Part shown: one piece after another, positions 52,545-61,298 of the stretch
Position numbering within the stretch: the first letter of the stretch is position 1
Layout of the letters: each line of letters starts with the position of its first letter
Assembly (NCBI RefSeq): GCF_001667275.1
Contig: NZ_LZHV01000042.1
Location: 52,807-116,806, forward strand
Source: Mycobacterium sp. ACS4054
GTDB taxonomy: Bacteria > Actinomycetota > Actinomycetes > Mycobacteriales > Mycobacteriaceae
Reading direction: 5' to 3'
Length of the DNA stretch: 64,000 nt
Notes under the pieces: model-generated
Databases searched by the model: none
The model's input: only the letters and a program-made list of their open reading frames with translations
Told to the model about the DNA's origin: nothing
Program-made: the position numbers and the translations under genes

Positions 52545-53612
52545 TCACACGCGCCGGAGGTCGATCACCCGCTGCAGGTCGTCGACGCAGGCGCTGACCA
52601 CGTCGGCGAGGATCAGCTGCCTTTTCCCGGACGCGGTCGACTGCAATTCCGAAGCGTGTCGGCGCGCCGAGGCGGTGTAGGCGCATGCGCCGGCCGGATC
52701 GGAGTCGGCCAGGGCCGTCGCGGCGCCGAGCACCACCAGCACGGTGTGCACGGGCTGCGAAAGATGCTCGCGATGGCCGTCGGCGTCGGGGGCCACGGCG
52801 CGCGCGAGTTGCAGCACCGAGCCGGCCAGCAGGGCCACGTGCACGGCCTGGTGATCGGCGGCCTCGATGGTGCCGCGCAGGCGCCACCGCCGCGGGGCGA
52901 TGGTCACGACGTGGCGGGCGGTGGTGCGCGCCTCGAGCAGTCCGCTGAGCTGCTCGTGCACCCGGTCGACGGCCGTCAGCGGCCAGTCCGGCGGCGGGTC
53001 TTTGCGCCCGGCGGCGACGTCCGCGGCCCGCGTCAAGACGTCGTGCAGCACCCCGAGCACGCCGACGCGCGCGTTGCGCAGCAGCGTGAGCGGGTCCGCG
53101 GGGAACAGCAGGACGGCGAAGACGATCGCCAGCGCGCCGCCGATCAGGGCGTCGAAGATGCGTTCCCAGCCCAGGCCGCTGCGGAAGAGCGCGAGCACCA
53201 GGATCGCCGACACGACGGTCTGGTTGGCGAACATCATCCCGTGCCCGATGAAGCCGCCCCCGATGAACACCGCGGCGCCCAGCGCGACGAAGGCGGCGAT
53301 CGCGATGGGGACCGCCCCGGGACCCAGCAGGGCCTGCACCACCGAGCCGACCCCGATCCCGAGGGTGACCCCGACCATCATCTGGATGGCGCGTTGCGCG
53401 CGCAGCACGTTGCTCGTCGACAACGACACGGCGGCGGCGATCGGCGCGAAGAACGGCTGGGGGTGCGCCAGCACGTCGTGGGCGATGTACCAGGCCAGAC
53501 CCGCCGCAACGGCGGTCTGCACCAGGTTGAACCACACCAGGCGCAGCCGCTTCCCGCCCGCCCGCGCGGCGGCGAGGAGAACCGATGGCCCCGTCCGCCG
53601 CGATGTGCCCAC
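52545..53612 (-). CDS. FUSC-family (aromatic acid exporter-like) membrane protein
   Basis: A 355-residue protein with about six transmembrane helices in the first 175 residues (VQTAVAAGLAWYIAHDVL; PFFAPIAAAVSLSTSN; MMVGVTLGIGVGSVVQALLG; VPIAIAAFVALGAAVFIGGG; ILVLALFRSG; IGGALAIVFAVLLFPADP). A cytoplasmic helical domain follows. The APIAAAVSLSTSNVLRAQRAIQMMVGVTLGIGVG block is typical of FUSC/YccS/AaeB half-size exporters. Substrate unknown. Counterpart of Rv2571c. The GTG start lies four bases after the nitroreductase-like gene stop, so both probably come from the aspS transcript. Confidence 0.9.
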   Translation of the reverse strand: MGTSRRTGPSVLLAAARAGGKRLRLVWFNLVQTAVAAGLAWYIAHDVLAHPQPFFAPIAAAVSLSTSNVLRAQRAIQMMVGVTLGIGVGSVVQALLGPGAVPIAIAAFVALGAAVFIGGGFIGHGMMFANQTVVSAILVLALFRSGLGWERIFDALIGGALAIVFAVLLFPADPLTLLRNARVGVLGVLHDVLTRAADVAAGRKDPPPDWPLTAVDRVHEQLSGLLEARTTARHVVTIAPRRWRLRGTIEAADHQAVHVALLAGSVLQLARAVAPDADGHREHLSQPVHTVLVVLGAATALADSDPAGACAYTASARRHASELQSTASGKRQLILADVVSACVDDLQRVIDLRRV

Positions 53613-53616
53613 GGGC

Positions 53617-54048
53617 CTAGGTGCGCTGCAACTCGAACAACGGAATGACCCGGCTGGTCTTGGACTGGTACTCGGCGAAGCCGGGCGCGGCCGCGGTGAT
53701 CTTGTCGAAGAGCGCGTCGCGCTCGTCGGACGGCAATTCGCGTGCGGTGACGGCGAATTCGTCGGTCCCGATCTCGACGCGCGCCTGCGGGTTGGCCCGC
53801 AGGTTGTGTACCCACGCCGGGCTGACGGGGGCGCCGGCGAACGAGCCGATGATGATCAGCTTGCCGTCGATGTCGAAGTACGCCAGCGGTGACACCCGCT
53901 GCGCGCCCGACTTGGCGCCGGTGGTGGTGAGCAGCAGCAGGTTGGCGCCCTCGAACTGGCCACCGACCTTGCCGCCGTTCGCGTGGAACTCGTCGATGAT
54001 GCTCTGGTTGAACGCGTTGATGGTCTGGGTATCGGGCATTTCAGTCAT
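53617..54048 (-). CDS. deazaflavin (F420)-dependent nitroreductase family protein
   Basis: A 143-residue split-barrel protein of the Ddn/FDOR-A type: [43 protein letters not shown] (the T-T-G-x-K-S/T-G F420 phosphate-binding motif), [20 protein letters not shown] and the trailing [14 protein letters not shown]. Relatives reduce quinones or nitroimidazole prodrugs with F420H2; the natural substrate here is not known. The ATG at 54048 overlaps the aspS stop as ATGA. In M. tuberculosis aspS (Rv2572c) is followed directly by Rv2571c as I recall, so this gene may be an insertion. Confidence 0.92.
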   Translation of the reverse strand: MTEMPDTQTINAFNQSIIDEFHANGGKVGGQFEGANLLLLTTTGAKSGAQRVSPLAYFDIDGKLIIIGSFAGAPVSPAWVHNLRANPQARVEIGTDEFAVTARELPSDERDALFDKITAAAPGFAEYQSKTSRVIPLFELQRT

Positions 54049-55826
54049 GCCTGGTCAACCTTCTCCGGTTTAGCGTCTATTCCGGACTCCTTGCGCTGCT
54101 GCGCGGTGATCGGAGCCGGCGCGTCGGTGAGCGGGTCGACGCCGCCGCCGGTCTTCGGGAAGGCGATCACGTCGCGGATCGAGTCCACCCGGGACAGCAG
54201 CGCGTTGATCCGGTCCCAGCCGAACGCGATTCCGCCGTGCGGCGGCGCGCCAAAGGTGAACGCCTCCAACAGGAATCCGAACTTCTCCTCGGCCTCGGCG
54301 TGGTCCAGGCCCATCACGGCGAACACCCGCTCCTGGATGTCGCGGCGGTGGATACGGATCGAGCCGCCGCCGATCTCGTTGCCGTTGCAGACGATGTCGT
54401 AGGCGTCGGCCAGCACGTTGCCGGGATCGGTGTCGACCACGCCTTCGTACTCGGGCTTCGGCGAGGTGAACGCGTGATGCACCGCGGTCCACGCGCCCGA
54501 GCCGACGGCCACGTCACCGGCGGCGGTCGCCTCGTCGGCGGGCTCGAACAGCGGCGGGTCGACCACCCAGACGAACGCCCACGCCTCGGGATCGATGAGG
54601 CCGAGCCGGTCGGCGATCTCGTTCCGGGCGGCACCCAGCAGCGCGCGCGAGGACTTCGGCGGCCCGGCCGAGAAGAAGACGCAGTCCCCCGGCTTGGCCC
54701 CGACGTGCGCGGCCAGGCCGTCCCGTTCGGCGTCGCTCAGGTTCTTGGCCACCGGGCCGCCCAGCGTGCCGTCGTCGGTGATCAGCACGTAGGCCAGCCC
54801 GCGGTGCCCGCGCTGTTTGGCCCACTCCTGCCAGCCGTCCAGCGTGCGCCGCGGCTGCGAGGCACCACCCGGCATGACCACCGCACCGACGTAGGGCGCC
54901 TGGAACACCCGAAACGTGGTGTCTTTGAAGAACTCCGTGCACTCGACGAGCTCAAGCCCGAACCGCATGTCCGGCTTGTCGGAGCCGAAGCGGCGCATCG
55001 CGTCCGCGTAGCTGATCCGCGGGATGGGCGTCGGGATCCGGTAGCCGATCAGCGCCCACAGCGCGGACAGAATCTCCTCGGAGATCGCGATGATGTCCTC
55101 GGCGTCGACGAAGCTCATCTCCATGTCGAGCTGGGTGAACTCGGGCTGGCGGTCGGCGCGGAAATCCTCGTCGCGGTAGCAGCGGGCGATCTGGTAGTAG
55201 CGCTCCATGCCGGCCACCATCAGCAGCTGCTTGAACAGCTGCGGGCTTTGCGGCAGGGCGTAGAACGAGCCGGGGTGCAGCCGGGCGGGCACCAGGAAGT
55301 CGCGCGCGCCCTCCGGCGTCGAGCGGGTGATCGTCGGCGTCTCGATCTCGACGAAGTCGTGGGCCGCCAACACCGCGCGGGCGGCGGCATTCACGTTGGA
55401 GCGCAAGCGAATTGCCGCGGCCGGGCCGTCGCGACGCAGGTCCAGGTAGCGGTACTTCAGCCGCAGCTCCTCGCCGGCGGGCTCGTCGAGCTGAAAGGGC
55501 AGCGGCGCGCTCTCGCCGAGCACGGACAGCGACGCGGCGTTGACCTCGATCTCGCCGGTGGCGATCTCGGGGTTGGCGTTGCCTTCCGGGCGGATCTCGA
55601 CGACGCCGGTCACCGCGACGCAGAACTCGGCGCGCAGCCGGTGCGCCTGGGCCAGCACGTCTTCGGCGCGGAACACCACCTGGGCGATGCCCGAGGCGTC
55701 CCGCAGGTCGATGAAGATGACGCCGCCGTGGTCGCGGCGGCGAGCCACCCAGCCCGCTAACGTCACCTGCTGCCCGGCGTCGCTGCTTCTCAGCGAACCG
55801 GCGGCGTGGCTGCGCAGCACAAACAC
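54045..55826 (-). CDS. aspS: aspartyl-tRNA synthetase (non-discriminating, Asp/Asn type)
   Basis: Charges tRNA-Asp and, in mycobacteria, tRNA-Asn for later amidation. The 593-residue bacterial-type AspRS has an OB-fold anticodon domain ([23 protein letters not shown]), class II core motifs ([58 protein letters not shown]), the GAD insertion and motif 3 ([16 protein letters not shown]). The GTG at 55826 gives the usual [10 protein letters not shown] start. The Shine-Dalgarno AAAGGGAG is better spaced for the GTG two codons later (55820), so either may be used. Confidence 0.97.
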   Translation of the reverse strand: MFVLRSHAAGSLRSSDAGQQVTLAGWVARRRDHGGVIFIDLRDASGIAQVVFRAEDVLAQAHRLRAEFCVAVTGVVEIRPEGNANPEIATGEIEVNAASLSVLGESAPLPFQLDEPAGEELRLKYRYLDLRRDGPAAAIRLRSNVNAAARAVLAAHDFVEIETPTITRSTPEGARDFLVPARLHPGSFYALPQSPQLFKQLLMVAGMERYYQIARCYRDEDFRADRQPEFTQLDMEMSFVDAEDIIAISEEILSALWALIGYRIPTPIPRISYADAMRRFGSDKPDMRFGLELVECTEFFKDTTFRVFQAPYVGAVVMPGGASQPRRTLDGWQEWAKQRGHRGLAYVLITDDGTLGGPVAKNLSDAERDGLAAHVGAKPGDCVFFSAGPPKSSRALLGAARNEIADRLGLIDPEAWAFVWVVDPPLFEPADEATAAGDVAVGSGAWTAVHHAFTSPKPEYEGVVDTDPGNVLADAYDIVCNGNEIGGGSIRIHRRDIQERVFAVMGLDHAEAEEKFGFLLEAFTFGAPPHGGIAFGWDRINALLSRVDSIRDVIAFPKTGGGVDPLTDAPAPITAQQRKESGIDAKPEKVDQA

Positions 55827-55869
55827 TCCCTTTCAGCAGGCTTTGGACGAGTGACCAGTCTAGAGCAGG

Positions 55870-55875
55870 TAGTTT
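55870..55875 (+). promoter_or_regulatory. -10 box upstream of the ATT-start gene
   Basis: TAGTTT is followed by seven bases and then ATT at 55883, placing the predicted transcript 5' end on that ATT codon. Confidence 0.45.
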
Positions 55876-55882
55876 CGGTCCT

Positions 55883-56770
55883 ATTGCCACCACCATCGCA
55901 CTAGTCGGCCCCGGCGCCGTCGGCACGACGGTCGCCGCGCTGCTGCACAAGGCCGGACACCGGGTGGTGGTGTGCGGGCACACCCCGCGGGACGGCATCG
56001 AATTGCGGCCCGACGGGGCGGATCCGATCGTGGTGCCCGGCCCCGTGCACACCGACCCCGGCTCGGTTACCGGCCCGGTCGACGTCGTGGTGCTCGCGGT
56101 CAAGGCCACCCAGAACGACGCGGCGGCCGGGTGGCTGGCCCGGCTCTGTGACGAGCACACGATCGTCACCGTGCTGCAGAACGGGGTCGAGCAGGTCGAG
56201 CAGGTGCAACCGCACTGCCCGTCGTCGCCCGTGGTCCCGGGCATCGTCTGGTACTCCGCCGAAACCCAGCCGCAGGGCTGGGTGCGGCTGCGCACCGAGG
56301 CCGCCCTGGTGCTGCCCAGCGGGCCGTCCGCCCAGACGATCGCCGAGCTGCTGCGCGGCGCCGGGTGCCGGGTGGACTGCGACCCCGACTTCATCACCGC
56401 GGCCTGGCGCAAGCTGCTGACGAACGCGCTGGCCGGGTTCATGGCGCTGTCGGGCCGGCGGTCCGGGATGTTCCGCCGCGACGATATCGCCGAACTGTCG
56501 CGGCGCTACGTCGCCGAATGCCTGGCCGTCGCGCGCGCCGAGGGCGCCAAGCTGCCCGACGGCATCGTCGCCGAGCTGGCCGAGATGTTCCGTCACGTTC
56601 CCGAGGACATGAGCACCTCGATCCTGACCGACCGGGAGAACCGCCGCGCGATGGAATGGGACATCCGCAACAGGGTGATCATCCGCAAGGGCCGGGCCCA
56701 CGGCCTGCCGACACCGATCAGCGATGTGGTGGTGCCGCTGCTGGCCGCGGCCAGCGACGGCCCCGGCTAG
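55883..56770 (+). CDS. ketopantoate reductase (ApbA/PanE)-like protein with apparent ATT start
   Basis: A ~295-residue NADPH-dependent 2-hydroxy acid dehydrogenase fold. The N-terminal Rossmann motif TIALVGPGAVGTTVAALLHKAGH (GxGxxG) is in frame from the ATT at 55883. Other landmarks are VDVVVLAVKATQND, TVLQNGVEQVEQV, AAWRKLLTNALAGFMALSGR (catalytic Lys) and the C-terminal MEWDIRNRVIIRKGRAHGLPTPISDVVVPLL. The first ATG or GTG in frame is GTG 55964, which would remove the nucleotide-binding loop. ATT as start, on a leaderless transcript, is therefore the most economical reading. Counterpart of Rv2573; true ketopantoate reductase activity is unproven. Confidence 0.85.
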   Translation: MATTIALVGPGAVGTTVAALLHKAGHRVVVCGHTPRDGIELRPDGADPIVVPGPVHTDPGSVTGPVDVVVLAVKATQNDAAAGWLARLCDEHTIVTVLQNGVEQVEQVQPHCPSSPVVPGIVWYSAETQPQGWVRLRTEAALVLPSGPSAQTIAELLRGAGCRVDCDPDFITAAWRKLLTNALAGFMALSGRRSGMFRRDDIAELSRRYVAECLAVARAEGAKLPDGIVAELAEMFRHVPEDMSTSILTDRENRRAMEWDIRNRVIIRKGRAHGLPTPISDVVVPLLAAASDGPG

Positions 56771-56773
56771 ATT
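56768..56773 (+). promoter_or_regulatory. -10 box for leaderless SRPBCC gene
   Basis: TAGATT begins on the stop codon of the previous gene and ends six bases before the ATG at 56780. Confidence 0.45.
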
Positions 56774-56779
56774 GATTTC

Positions 56780-57283
56780 ATGTTCCCCTGCGAGCACGTC
56801 GACCTGGGCTTCATCGACAGCGCACCTTTCGTGTTCCGCAATAGCGTCGACCTCGCCATCACGCCCGAGCAGCTTTTCGAGGTGCTCGCCGACGCCGAGT
56901 CGTGGCCACGCTGGGCCAGCGTGATCACCAAGGTCACCTGGACCAGCCCCGAACCGCGCGGCGTCGGCACCACCCGCGTCGTCGAGATGCGCGGCGGAAT
57001 GGTCGGCAACGAGGAGTTCCTGGCCTGGGAGCCGTTCAGCCACATGGCTTTTCGGTTCAACGAGTGCTCAACGCAGGCCGTCGCCGCGTTCGCCGAAGAT
57101 TACCGGGTCGAGGTCACCCCGGGTGGCTGCCGGTTGACGTGGACCATGGCGCAGAAGCCCGCGGGCCCGGCCCGGCTGGCCATGTACGCGGTGGGGCCGC
57201 TGCTGAACCTCGGGCTCCGCCGATTCCTGCGCAACCTGCGCAGCTACACCGACGCCCGCTACTCCGCGACCCGGCAACCTTAG
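56780..57283 (+). CDS. SRPBCC (START-like) lipid/polyketide-binding protein (Rv2574-like)
   Basis: A 167-residue helix-grip protein: FVFRNSVDLAITPEQLFEVLADAESWPRWASVITKVTWTS, then beta strands GVGTTRVVEMRGGMVGNEEFLAWEPFSHMAFRFNE. The long C-terminal helix is basic (PLLNLGLRRFLRNLRSYTDARY). The fold encloses a hydrophobic cavity; the ligand is unknown. It starts nine bases after the upstream gene's stop and is followed nine bases later by the YpfJ protease, so the three likely form an operon. Confidence 0.9.
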   Translation: MFPCEHVDLGFIDSAPFVFRNSVDLAITPEQLFEVLADAESWPRWASVITKVTWTSPEPRGVGTTRVVEMRGGMVGNEEFLAWEPFSHMAFRFNECSTQAVAAFAEDYRVEVTPGGCRLTWTMAQKPAGPARLAMYAVGPLLNLGLRRFLRNLRSYTDARYSATRQP

Positions 57284-57292
57284 GAGCGCCCC

Positions 57293-58165
57293 ATGTCCTT
57301 CAACGAGGGAATGCAGATCGACACCAGCACCGCGTCCTCGTCCGGCGGCGGCATGGGGATGGCCCTCGGGGGCGGCGGTCTGGGCCTGCTCATCCTGGTC
57401 GGGGCGCTGTTGCTGGGCGTCGATCCGGGCCGCGTGCTCAACACCCAGCAGAACACCGGCGGCTACTCGGCGCCCGGCTTCGACCTGAGCCAGTGCAAGA
57501 CCGGCGCCGACGCCAACAAGTACGTGCAGTGCCGCGTCGTGGCCACCGGCAACTCCGTGGACGCGGTGTGGAAACAGCTGATGCAGGGTTACACCCGGCC
57601 CCACGTGCGGCTGTTCACCGGTTCGGTGGACACCGGCTGCGGGCCGGCCACCACGGCGGTCGGGCCGTTCTACTGCCCCGTCGACCAGACGGCGTACTTC
57701 GACACCGACTTCTTCCAGGAGCTGGTCGACAAATTCGGCGCCAGCGGTGGGCCGTTCGCGCAGGAGTACGTGGTCGCCCACGAATACGGCCACCATGTGC
57801 AGCAATTGCAGGGCGTCCTGGGGCGCGCCCAGCAAGGGGCGAAGGGCGCAGGCGGCAACGGCGTGCGCACCGAATTACAGGCGGACTGCTACGCCGGGAT
57901 CTGGGCGCACTACGCCTCGACCGTCAAGCAGGAGAGCACCGGCGTGCCCTACCTACAGCCCCTGAGCGACCAGGACATCTCCGACGCCCTCTCGGCCGCG
58001 GCGTCGGTCGGCGACGACCGCATCCAGAAGGAATCGACCGGACGGGTCAACCCCGAATCCTGGACGCACGGCTCGTCGGAGCAACGGCAGCACTGGTTCA
58101 CCGTCGGCTACCAGACCGGCGACCCGAAGAAGTGCGACACCTTCGCGGCCCCCGATTTGGGGTAG
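57293..58165 (+). CDS. neutral zinc metallopeptidase (YpfJ/UPF0324-like, Rv2575-like)
   Basis: A 290-residue membrane-anchored protease. The Ser/Gly-rich cytoplasmic start is followed by one transmembrane helix (residues ~23-43, MALGGGGLGLLILVGALLLG) and an extracytoplasmic catalytic domain with HEYGH (His163, Glu164, His167) in YVVAHEYGHHVQQLQG. The third ligand region is ELQADCYAGIWAHYA. Two Cys pairs (C68/C80, C116/C128) could form disulphides. The ATG has AGGAG seven bases upstream. Confidence 0.94.
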   Translation: MSFNEGMQIDTSTASSSGGGMGMALGGGGLGLLILVGALLLGVDPGRVLNTQQNTGGYSAPGFDLSQCKTGADANKYVQCRVVATGNSVDAVWKQLMQGYTRPHVRLFTGSVDTGCGPATTAVGPFYCPVDQTAYFDTDFFQELVDKFGASGGPFAQEYVVAHEYGHHVQQLQGVLGRAQQGAKGAGGNGVRTELQADCYAGIWAHYASTVKQESTGVPYLQPLSDQDISDALSAAASVGDDRIQKESTGRVNPESWTHGSSEQRQHWFTVGYQTGDPKKCDTFAAPDLG

Positions 58166-58252
58166 CCCCGACGGCGGCGCTCCGTCATGCGCGCGTCGGG
58201 TGTGTGCCCTAGACTTCTACCCCGCCGCATCGACGCGAAAGGCGTTGGCCGT

Positions 58253-59866
58253 ATGCCGGAGTTGACCCAGCAGGGCACCGACGCCGCGGAAGTGTCGGTA
58301 TGGGCGCCGTTGCGCAATCCGGTTTTCCGCTCGCTGTTCATCGCCCAGTTCGTCTCCAACGTCGGCACCTGGATGCAAAGCGTTGCGGCGCAATGGTTTC
58401 TGGTGGAGGCCCACAGCAGCGCCACCGTCGTGGCGCTGGTCCAGACGGCGAGCCTGGGGCCCACCCTGCTGCTGGGGTTGTTCGCCGGCGCGCTGGCCGA
58501 CGTGTTCGACCAGCGGCGGCTGCTGATGGTGTTGCAGACGTACGCGGTGCTGGTCGCGCTGGCGCTGGCGGGGCTGACGTACTTCGGGCGGCTCACCCCG
58601 GCGGAGCTGCTGCTGTTCACTCTGGCCATCGGCCTGGCCTCCGCGCTGACCGCGCCGGCCTGGCAGGCGATTCAGCCCGAGGTCGTCCCGCGCGAGCAGA
58701 TAACGGCCGCCGCGACTTTGGCCAGCGTCTCGGTGAACATCGCCCGAGTGGTCGGACCCGCCATCGGCGGTGTCGTGCTCGCGCTGGCCGGTCCGGCCGC
58801 GGTGTTCGCGATCAACGCAATCTCGTTCGTCGGCATCATCATCGCCCTGTCGGCGTGGCGGCGGCCCAAGCAGATCGCCCCCGTCGAACGGGAGCACCTC
58901 GGCCAGGCGATCATCACCGGGTTGGGTTACGCGGTCAACGGCCCGATCTTTCGCCGAATCCTGCTGCGCGCGGCCCTTTTCGTCTTCCCCGCCTCCGCCC
59001 TGTTGGCCCTGCTGCCGGTCAGCGCCGCCGACACCTGGCACCTGGGCGCCAGCGGATACGGTGTCGCGTTGGGCGCCATCGGTTTTGGCGCGGTGCTGGC
59101 CGTCGCGGTGCCCGCGCCGTTACGCCAGAAGCTGCCACCGAACACGCTGCTGGCGGGGTGCGCGGCCGCGTACGGCGCCGCCACGCTGGCCGTGGTCTGG
59201 TTGCCGTTCGCCACGGCCGCCCCCTTCCTTGTGTTGTCGGGGATGACCTGGTTGATCACGCTGACCACCCTGAACGCGGCGGCCCAGCTGCACTTGCCGC
59301 GCTGGGTCCGGGCCCGCGGGCTGGCGATGTACCTGCTGGTCTTCACGGGGTCTCAGGCGGTCGGCTCGTACCTGTGGGGTGTGATCGCCACGCGGGAGGG
59401 GCTCGGCGTGGCGTTGACCGTCTCCGCGGCGTTACTGGGCGTCACCGCCCTCAGCGTCGGCACGCTCGGGCTGCGGCCGGAAACCGGGAAGTTGAGCCGC
59501 GACATTTCGCGGGCGTGGCCGACGCCGATGGTCGTCTTCGAACCGTGCCCCAACGACGGACCAGTGCTGGTGACGGTCCGGTATCGAGTGGCCACCGACA
59601 CCCTCGAGGACTTCGTCGAGTCGATGAGCGCCGTCCGGCGATCCCGGTTGCGGACGGGCGGCCACAGCTGGGGGCTCTATCACAGCCTGGAGCAACCGGA
59701 CACGGTCCTCGAGAGGTTCACCGTGCCGTCGTGGACCGAGTTCGAACGTCAGCACACCGAGCGCTGGCTGGAGTCCGACCACGCCGGCGTGACCAAGGCG
59801 GTGGGCTACACCGTCGACCACGCCCGGCGGCACGAGTACTTCCTCGCATTGCGGGTGCATCGATGA
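58253..59866 (+). CDS. MFS exporter (EntS-like) with C-terminal dimeric alpha-beta-barrel domain
   Basis: A 537-residue transporter. Residues ~1-410 are twelve helices of the MFS_3/EntS type (PVFRSLFIAQFVSNVGTWMQSVAAQWFL; GALADVFDQRRLLMVLQTYAV; RVVGPAIGGVVLALAG; RARGLAMYLLVFTGSQAVGS). Residues ~425-537 are a soluble antibiotic-monooxygenase-like alpha-beta domain (VLVTVRYRVATDTLEDFVESMSAVRRSRLRTGGHSWGLYHSL ... SWTEFERQHTERW). The fused domain may sense or modify the exported compound. It starts at the ATG at 58253, with AAAGGCG upstream and TAGACT near 58210 as a possible -10. Confidence 0.92.
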   Translation: MPELTQQGTDAAEVSVWAPLRNPVFRSLFIAQFVSNVGTWMQSVAAQWFLVEAHSSATVVALVQTASLGPTLLLGLFAGALADVFDQRRLLMVLQTYAVLVALALAGLTYFGRLTPAELLLFTLAIGLASALTAPAWQAIQPEVVPREQITAAATLASVSVNIARVVGPAIGGVVLALAGPAAVFAINAISFVGIIIALSAWRRPKQIAPVEREHLGQAIITGLGYAVNGPIFRRILLRAALFVFPASALLALLPVSAADTWHLGASGYGVALGAIGFGAVLAVAVPAPLRQKLPPNTLLAGCAAAYGAATLAVVWLPFATAAPFLVLSGMTWLITLTTLNAAAQLHLPRWVRARGLAMYLLVFTGSQAVGSYLWGVIATREGLGVALTVSAALLGVTALSVGTLGLRPETGKLSRDISRAWPTPMVVFEPCPNDGPVLVTVRYRVATDTLEDFVESMSAVRRSRLRTGGHSWGLYHSLEQPDTVLERFTVPSWTEFERQHTERWLESDHAGVTKAVGYTVDHARRHEYFLALRVHR

Positions 59867-59909
59867 CCCGGGCGCCGTTCGCTCTCCGCGAAACCGCCCG
59901 AGCGGCCCG

Positions 59910-60353
59910 TTACCAGGGCCGCGTGGAGCAGGTGACCCCGGTGGTGGCGCTCTGCGTCACCACGACCTGGCCGTCGACGGCGATCTGGCACTGGATCTGC
60001 GGCGTGTTCGACGAGTCGCAGTCCGGCCAGTGGCACCCGCCGCTCGCGTTCACGAACGCCCACTGATTCGGGTTGGCCAGGGTCGTGTTGTACACCAGCG
60101 GCTGGCCCGCGGCGAACGCCGTCTGCACGCTGCTCAGAAACTGCGACGAGTTCGCGTCGAAGGCCGCCTGGCTGGGCGGATCGCTGTTCATGTAGCGGAC
60201 GTTTCCGGTGAGGTTGCCGGTGGCGGTGATGGTGTAGGTGACCTGATGGCCGGCGGGATCCGCGGAGGAGGTCGCGGGCGTGACGGCCACCGCCGCGGCC
60301 GCCGCAAACGTCGCCACCGCGACCCCCGTCGTCACTATTCGCACGTTCGTCAT
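59910..60353 (-). CDS. secreted protein (Rv2576c-like)
   Basis: A 147-residue exported protein with a Sec signal peptide (MTNVRIVTTGVAVATFAAAA, cleavage near SSADP). A ~110-residue mature domain has one Cys pair region (GGCHWPDCDS, then IQCQIAVDG and VTCSTRPW), giving four cysteines. The mature part reads as beta-rich and resembles MmpS/membrane-associated secreted proteins (YTITATGNLTGNVRYMN, VNASGGCHW, CQIAVDGQVV). Function unknown. The ATG at 60353 is chosen over an in-frame TTG upstream because TAGCGT lies seven bases before it. Confidence 0.85.
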   Translation of the reverse strand: MTNVRIVTTGVAVATFAAAAAVAVTPATSSADPAGHQVTYTITATGNLTGNVRYMNSDPPSQAAFDANSSQFLSSVQTAFAAGQPLVYNTTLANPNQWAFVNASGGCHWPDCDSSNTPQIQCQIAVDGQVVVTQSATTGVTCSTRPW

Positions 60354-60360
60354 ATCGAAA

Positions 60361-60366
60361 ACGCTA
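60361..60366 (-). promoter_or_regulatory. -10 box for leaderless Rv2576c-like gene
   Basis: Minus-strand TAGCGT ends seven bases before the ATG at 60353. Confidence 0.5.
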
Positions 60367-60404
60367 CCCAATTCGTTACGGGGCTACGCGTGGGAAAAGG
60401 TCTC

Positions 60405-60410
60405 TACTAT
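60405..60410 (+). promoter_or_regulatory. -10 box for leaderless patatin gene
   Basis: TACTAT is followed by six bases and the GTG at 60417, a near-consensus -10 for a leaderless transcript. Confidence 0.6.
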
Positions 60411-60416
60411 GCATCT

Positions 60417-61262
60417 GTGCCCACGGCCTTCGTGTTGTCCGGCGGGGCCAGCCTCGGCGCGATCCACGTCGGGATGCTGCTCGCCCTGGCCGACGAGGGG
60501 GAACGGCCCGACCTGATCGTCGGGACGTCGGTGGGCGCGCTGAACGGCGGATGGATCGCCTCACGGCCCGACCGGCAGGGGATCCTCGGGCTGGCCGACC
60601 TGTGGAGGTCGCTGACGAGAAAAGACATCTTCCCGACCCACCCGATCGCGGGCGCGATGGGCATACTGGGCCGGCGCTCGCACCTGGTGCCCAACGTCGG
60701 GTTGCGACGGCTGCTGGCCGAGAAATTGGAGTTCGCCCGGCTCGAGGACGCGCCGATCCCGCTGCACGTGGTGGCCACCGACGTGATCTCCGGCAACGAT
60801 GTCCTGCTGTCGTCGGGAAATGCGGTCGACGCGATCGCGGCCAGCGCCGCCATTCCCGGCGTCTTCCCGCCGGTGCGGGTCGACGGGCGCGACATGATGG
60901 ACGGCGGCGTCGTGAACAACACGCCGGTGTCGCACGCCGTCGCGCTGGGCGCCGACCGGGTCTGGGTGCTGCCGACCGGCTACTCGTGCGCCCTGCCCGA
61001 ATCGCCGAAGACGGCGGTCAACATGGCGTTGCACGCCATGACCCTCGCCCTGAACCATCGCCTGGCCGGCGATATCGAGCGGTTCGAGCCGGCGGTGGAC
61101 CTGCGGGTCATCCGGCCGCTATGCCCCGTCGCCATCTCCGGGGCCGACTTCTCGCACGGCGCAACGCTTATCGAGCGTTCGCACGCGGCCACCCGCGAGT
61201 GGCTGGCGGGCCGCCGCCCGTCCACCGGCCAGGCCGCGCTGCTCGAGTCGCACCGCCACTAG
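60417..61262 (+). CDS. patatin-like phospholipase
   Basis: A 281-residue acyl hydrolase of the bacterial patatin family. The oxyanion loop is FVLSGGASLGAIHVGML (residues ~5-21). The nucleophile elbow is LIVGTSVGALNGG (GxSxG, Ser about residue 43). The catalytic Asp is in DMMDGGVVNNTPVSHAVALG (DGG). The rest continues as in RssA/YchK-type proteins. No signal peptide or transmembrane segment. The lipid substrate is unknown. It begins with GTG immediately at the conserved strand, on a predicted leaderless message, and is divergent from the secreted-protein gene. Confidence 0.92.
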   Translation: MPTAFVLSGGASLGAIHVGMLLALADEGERPDLIVGTSVGALNGGWIASRPDRQGILGLADLWRSLTRKDIFPTHPIAGAMGILGRRSHLVPNVGLRRLLAEKLEFARLEDAPIPLHVVATDVISGNDVLLSSGNAVDAIAASAAIPGVFPPVRVDGRDMMDGGVVNNTPVSHAVALGADRVWVLPTGYSCALPESPKTAVNMALHAMTLALNHRLAGDIERFEPAVDLRVIRPLCPVAISGADFSHGATLIERSHAATREWLAGRRPSTGQAALLESHRH

Positions 61263-61298
61263 CGGGCGCCGTTCACCCCGCTCCGGTATGAAGCAGGG

